From: Oscillospiraceae bacterium
GTDB taxonomy: Bacteria; Bacillota; Clostridia; Oscillospirales; Oscillospiraceae
Length of the DNA stretch: 15,153 bases
Assembly (NCBI GenBank): GCA_020025715.1
Contig: JAHHRQ010000042.1
Span: 1-15,153, forward strand
Reading direction: 5' to 3'
The notes beneath the pieces were generated by a model. The model did no database searches. It worked only from the letters and a program-made list of their open reading frames with translations, and had not been told where the DNA came from. Position 1 is the stretch's first letter. The number at the start of each line of letters is the position of its first letter. Below are positions 13,904-15,153 of this stretch, piece after piece. A program made the position numbers and the translations under genes.

Positions 13904-14673
13904 TTAAGTCTTATCCCCTCTGCCTTGAGGCATTTACCTGTGTTTTCGTCTATTTCAAAAATGCAGCCCTCCAGCTTGCATGGGCCTTTTGCGCTCTCGT
14001 AGCGTCTGGGAGGGTCGCCCATGAATTTACCTATGCTCTGCTGGGGGTCAACGCCCAGAACGGAGTTAATGGGGCCTGTCATGCCAAGGTCTGTAATATA
14101 GCCGGTGCCCTTAGGCAGAACAGAGGCGTCTGAGGTCTGCACATGGGTGTGAGTGCCCCATACGGCGCTTGCCTTGCCGTCTAACATGTAGCCCATGGCG
14201 CGCTTCTCGCTGGTGCCCTCGGCGTGAAAATCTACCAATACTATTTTTTCCCGAATTTCCTGAAAATAGCCGTCAGCTATCACAAAAGGATTGTCGGTGT
14301 TGCTGTCCAGAGTAAAGCGGCCCATAAGGTTTAATACGCATATATCCCCGAAAGGCGTGCCGTAAACACCTATTCCTTTTCCGGGGCACTGGGGGCCGAA
14401 GTTTGCAGGACGGAGAATTCCGCCGCATTCATCCAGATATGGGCGAAGCTCGGTTCTGGTCCATGTGTGGTTTCCCAGTGTTATAACATCGGCACCTGCG
14501 CGGAAAATGAAATCCGCCTGTCTGGGGGTGATGCCTACCACATTTGCGTTTTCGCCGTTAACCACGGTAAAATCAATGCCCTGTGCTTTCTTATATGAAC
14601 TGAGGTTTCTGTTCAGATATTCAAGACCGGGCTCACCGCATACGTCGCCCACAGCTAAAATCCTGATACTCAT
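13900..14673 (-). CDS. ymdB: YmdB-family metallophosphoesterase (TIGR00282)
   Basis: This 257-residue protein matches the YmdB family; the Bacillus member is a cytoplasmic phosphodiesterase active on 2',3'-cyclic nucleotides and affects motility and biofilm genes. Metal ligands are visible in VGDVCGEPG (D10), VNGENANV (E41, N42), TLGNHTW (N68, H69), VDFHAEGTSEK (H150) and WGTHTHVQT (H175, H177). GMTGPINSVLGVDP is also typical of the family. The length is normal. The ATG at 14671-14673 has GGAGG 7 nt upstream. It is the first gene of an operon with the nuclease and ATPase genes, joined by a 4-bp overlap. Its cellular role in this organism is not shown by the sequence. Confidence 0.93.
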   Translation of the reverse strand: MSIRILAVGDVCGEPGLEYLNRNLSSYKKAQGIDFTVVNGENANVVGITPRQADFIFRAGADVITLGNHTWTRTELRPYLDECGGILRPANFGPQCPGKGIGVYGTPFGDICVLNLMGRFTLDSNTDNPFVIADGYFQEIREKIVLVDFHAEGTSEKRAMGYMLDGKASAVWGTHTHVQTSDASVLPKGTGYITDLGMTGPINSVLGVDPQQSIGKFMGDPPRRYESAKGPCKLEGCIFEIDENTGKCLKAEGIRLK

Positions 14674-14708
14674 TGCATATCCTCCATTTTAAATCTCATT
14701 ATATGGTT

Positions 14709-14738
14709 ATTATACCACATTTTACATGAAAGCTTCAA
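14709..14738 (-). promoter_or_regulatory. Promoter for the ymdB operon (extended -10)
   Basis: On the minus strand TGGTATAAT (extended -10; hexamer 14709-14714) has TTGAAG (14733-14738) 18 nt upstream. The expected transcript starts near 14702, about 30 nt before the ymdB ATG. Confidence 0.6.
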
Positions 14739-14791
14739 CGCAATAAATGCACATAATAGGACTACATAATGTAATTGGAGGTAAATTATTT

Positions 14792-14962
14792 ATGAACAAG
14801 AAGAATATGTACCTGGGTGTAGGTCTGGGAGCTCTGGCTGTTGGCACGGCAGCAATGATTATGAAGCCCCGCAAAAAGCACAAAATGAAAACCGCCATGG
14901 GCAAGGCTTTAAAGACTATGGGGGATGTTGCAGACTCAATTTCCGACACTATGGGCTGGTAA
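14792..14962 (+). CDS. Small cationic single-pass membrane protein
   Basis: This is a 56-residue protein of unknown function. After a short basic start (MNKKN) comes one hydrophobic segment, YLGVGLGALAVGTAAMIM (about 7-24), then a very basic stretch PRKKHKMK, then a helical tail AMGKALKTMGDVADSISDTMGW with an amphipathic pattern. Small proteins of this shape are common in Clostridia, and some are grouped loosely with YtxH-like proteins, but I cannot assign a family. ATG 14792 is supported by GGAGG at 14777-14781; the in-frame ATG at 14747 lies upstream of that site and adds poorly coding sequence. It is divergent from ymdB. No clear terminator is seen before the tRNA promoter, and its own promoter is not clear. 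Confidence 0.75.
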   Translation: MNKKNMYLGVGLGALAVGTAAMIMKPRKKHKMKTAMGKALKTMGDVADSISDTMGW

Positions 14963-15028
14963 AACCATGCCTTGCGCCGTAATTTAAGGGAAAAAACAAG
15001 AAAAATTAAAAAAATTTCAAAAAACCCC

Positions 15029-15057
15029 TTGCATTTTATTTCAGACTGTGCTAATAT
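15029..15057 (+). promoter_or_regulatory. Promoter of tRNA-Arg
   Basis: TTGCAT (15029-15034) and TAATAT (15052-15057) are 17 nt apart, with an extended -10 TGC before the hexamer. A TATAAT at 15055-15060 overlaps but would have a 20-nt spacer from this -35. Transcription would begin only about 10 nt before the mature tRNA. Confidence 0.55.
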
Positions 15058-15075
15058 AATCAAGCTCTAAGAAAT

Positions 15076-15152
15076 GCGCCGTTAGCTCAGCTGGATAGAG
15101 CGTCTGGCTACGGACCAGAAGGTCAGGGGTTCGAATCCCTTACGGCGTGCCA
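15076..15152 (+). tRNA. tRNA-Arg (anticodon ACG)
   Basis: The cloverleaf folds by eye into 77 nt. The acceptor GCGCCGT pairs with ACGGCGT (first pair G-U), the D-arm is GCTCAGCTGGATAGAGC, the anticodon stem is TCTGG/CCAGA with loop CTACGGA, and the T-arm is AGGGG TTCGAAT CCCTT. The discriminator is G and the CCA end is encoded. The anticodon is ACG; A34 is normally deaminated to inosine by TadA in bacteria, so it would read CGU, CGC and CGA. Confidence 0.97.
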
Positions 15153-15153
15153 A

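Noticed and set aside
14722..15063. 113-codon minus-strand frame opposite the small membrane protein
   Set aside because: It has no ribosome site, covers the divergent promoter area, and competes with the better supported plus-strand ORF.
1..15153. Mobile element, prophage, CRISPR or defence island
   Set aside because: No transposase, integrase, terminal inverted repeat, spaced repeat array or toxin-antitoxin pair was seen. The genes are housekeeping or common accessory families with consistent operon structure.

Overview
The window looks like a piece of chromosome from a low-to-mid GC Gram-positive bacterium (Bacillota), most likely class Clostridia and close to the gut Ruminococcaceae/Oscillospiraceae. 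This is inferred from the MurT/GatD lipid II amidation pair, consensus sigma-A type promoters, strong GGAGG ribosome binding sites, a YhaO/YhaN-type nuclease/ATPase pair, a YmdB-type phosphodiesterase and a tRNA gene with encoded CCA. I see no transposase, integrase, phage gene, CRISPR array or rRNA. This is mostly core-genome DNA, and no species can be named from it.

Layout. (1) 1-1875, minus strand: murT followed by gatD (cut by the window edge), which amidate D-glutamate in lipid II, behind an extended -10 promoter. (2) 1944-5592, minus strand: a tight four-gene operon of cca, a type-4 uracil-DNA glycosylase, a DUF2156 protein and a GNAT acetyltransferase, ending at a strong hairpin terminator. 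(3) 5660-7213, plus strand: murC, divergent from cca, with its own promoter and a roughly 150-nt leader. (4) 7276-10220, plus strand: a methionine-uptake operon. A perfect consensus promoter drives a 34-codon leader ORF with 11 Met codons, then a 13-bp intrinsic terminator, then metN, metI and metQ, then a second terminator. (5) 10258-10891, plus strand: a small two-TM protein of unknown function whose start is unclear, ending at a bidirectional terminator. (6) 10900-14673, minus strand: ymdB, a YhaO/SbcD-like nuclease and a YhaN/Rad50-like ATPase, with overlapping genes. (7) 14792-15152, plus strand: a small cationic membrane protein and tRNA-Arg(ACG).

The most interesting element is the leader of the methionine transporter operon. 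The 14 codons from 11 to 24 read MMAMMYMMNMCMMM. The end of this ORF can be paired by hand with the left arm and loop of the following terminator, and the last Met codon sits just upstream of that pairing segment. This is the architecture of classical ribosome-mediated attenuation, here apparently sensing methionine. Bacillota usually control methionine genes with SAM (S-box) riboswitches or T-boxes, and I see neither here. How the parts would work together is inferred: with little methionine the ribosome stalls in the Met run, the antiterminator forms and metNIQ is transcribed; with ample methionine the ribosome reaches the stop codon, masks the antiterminator segment and the terminator stops transcription.
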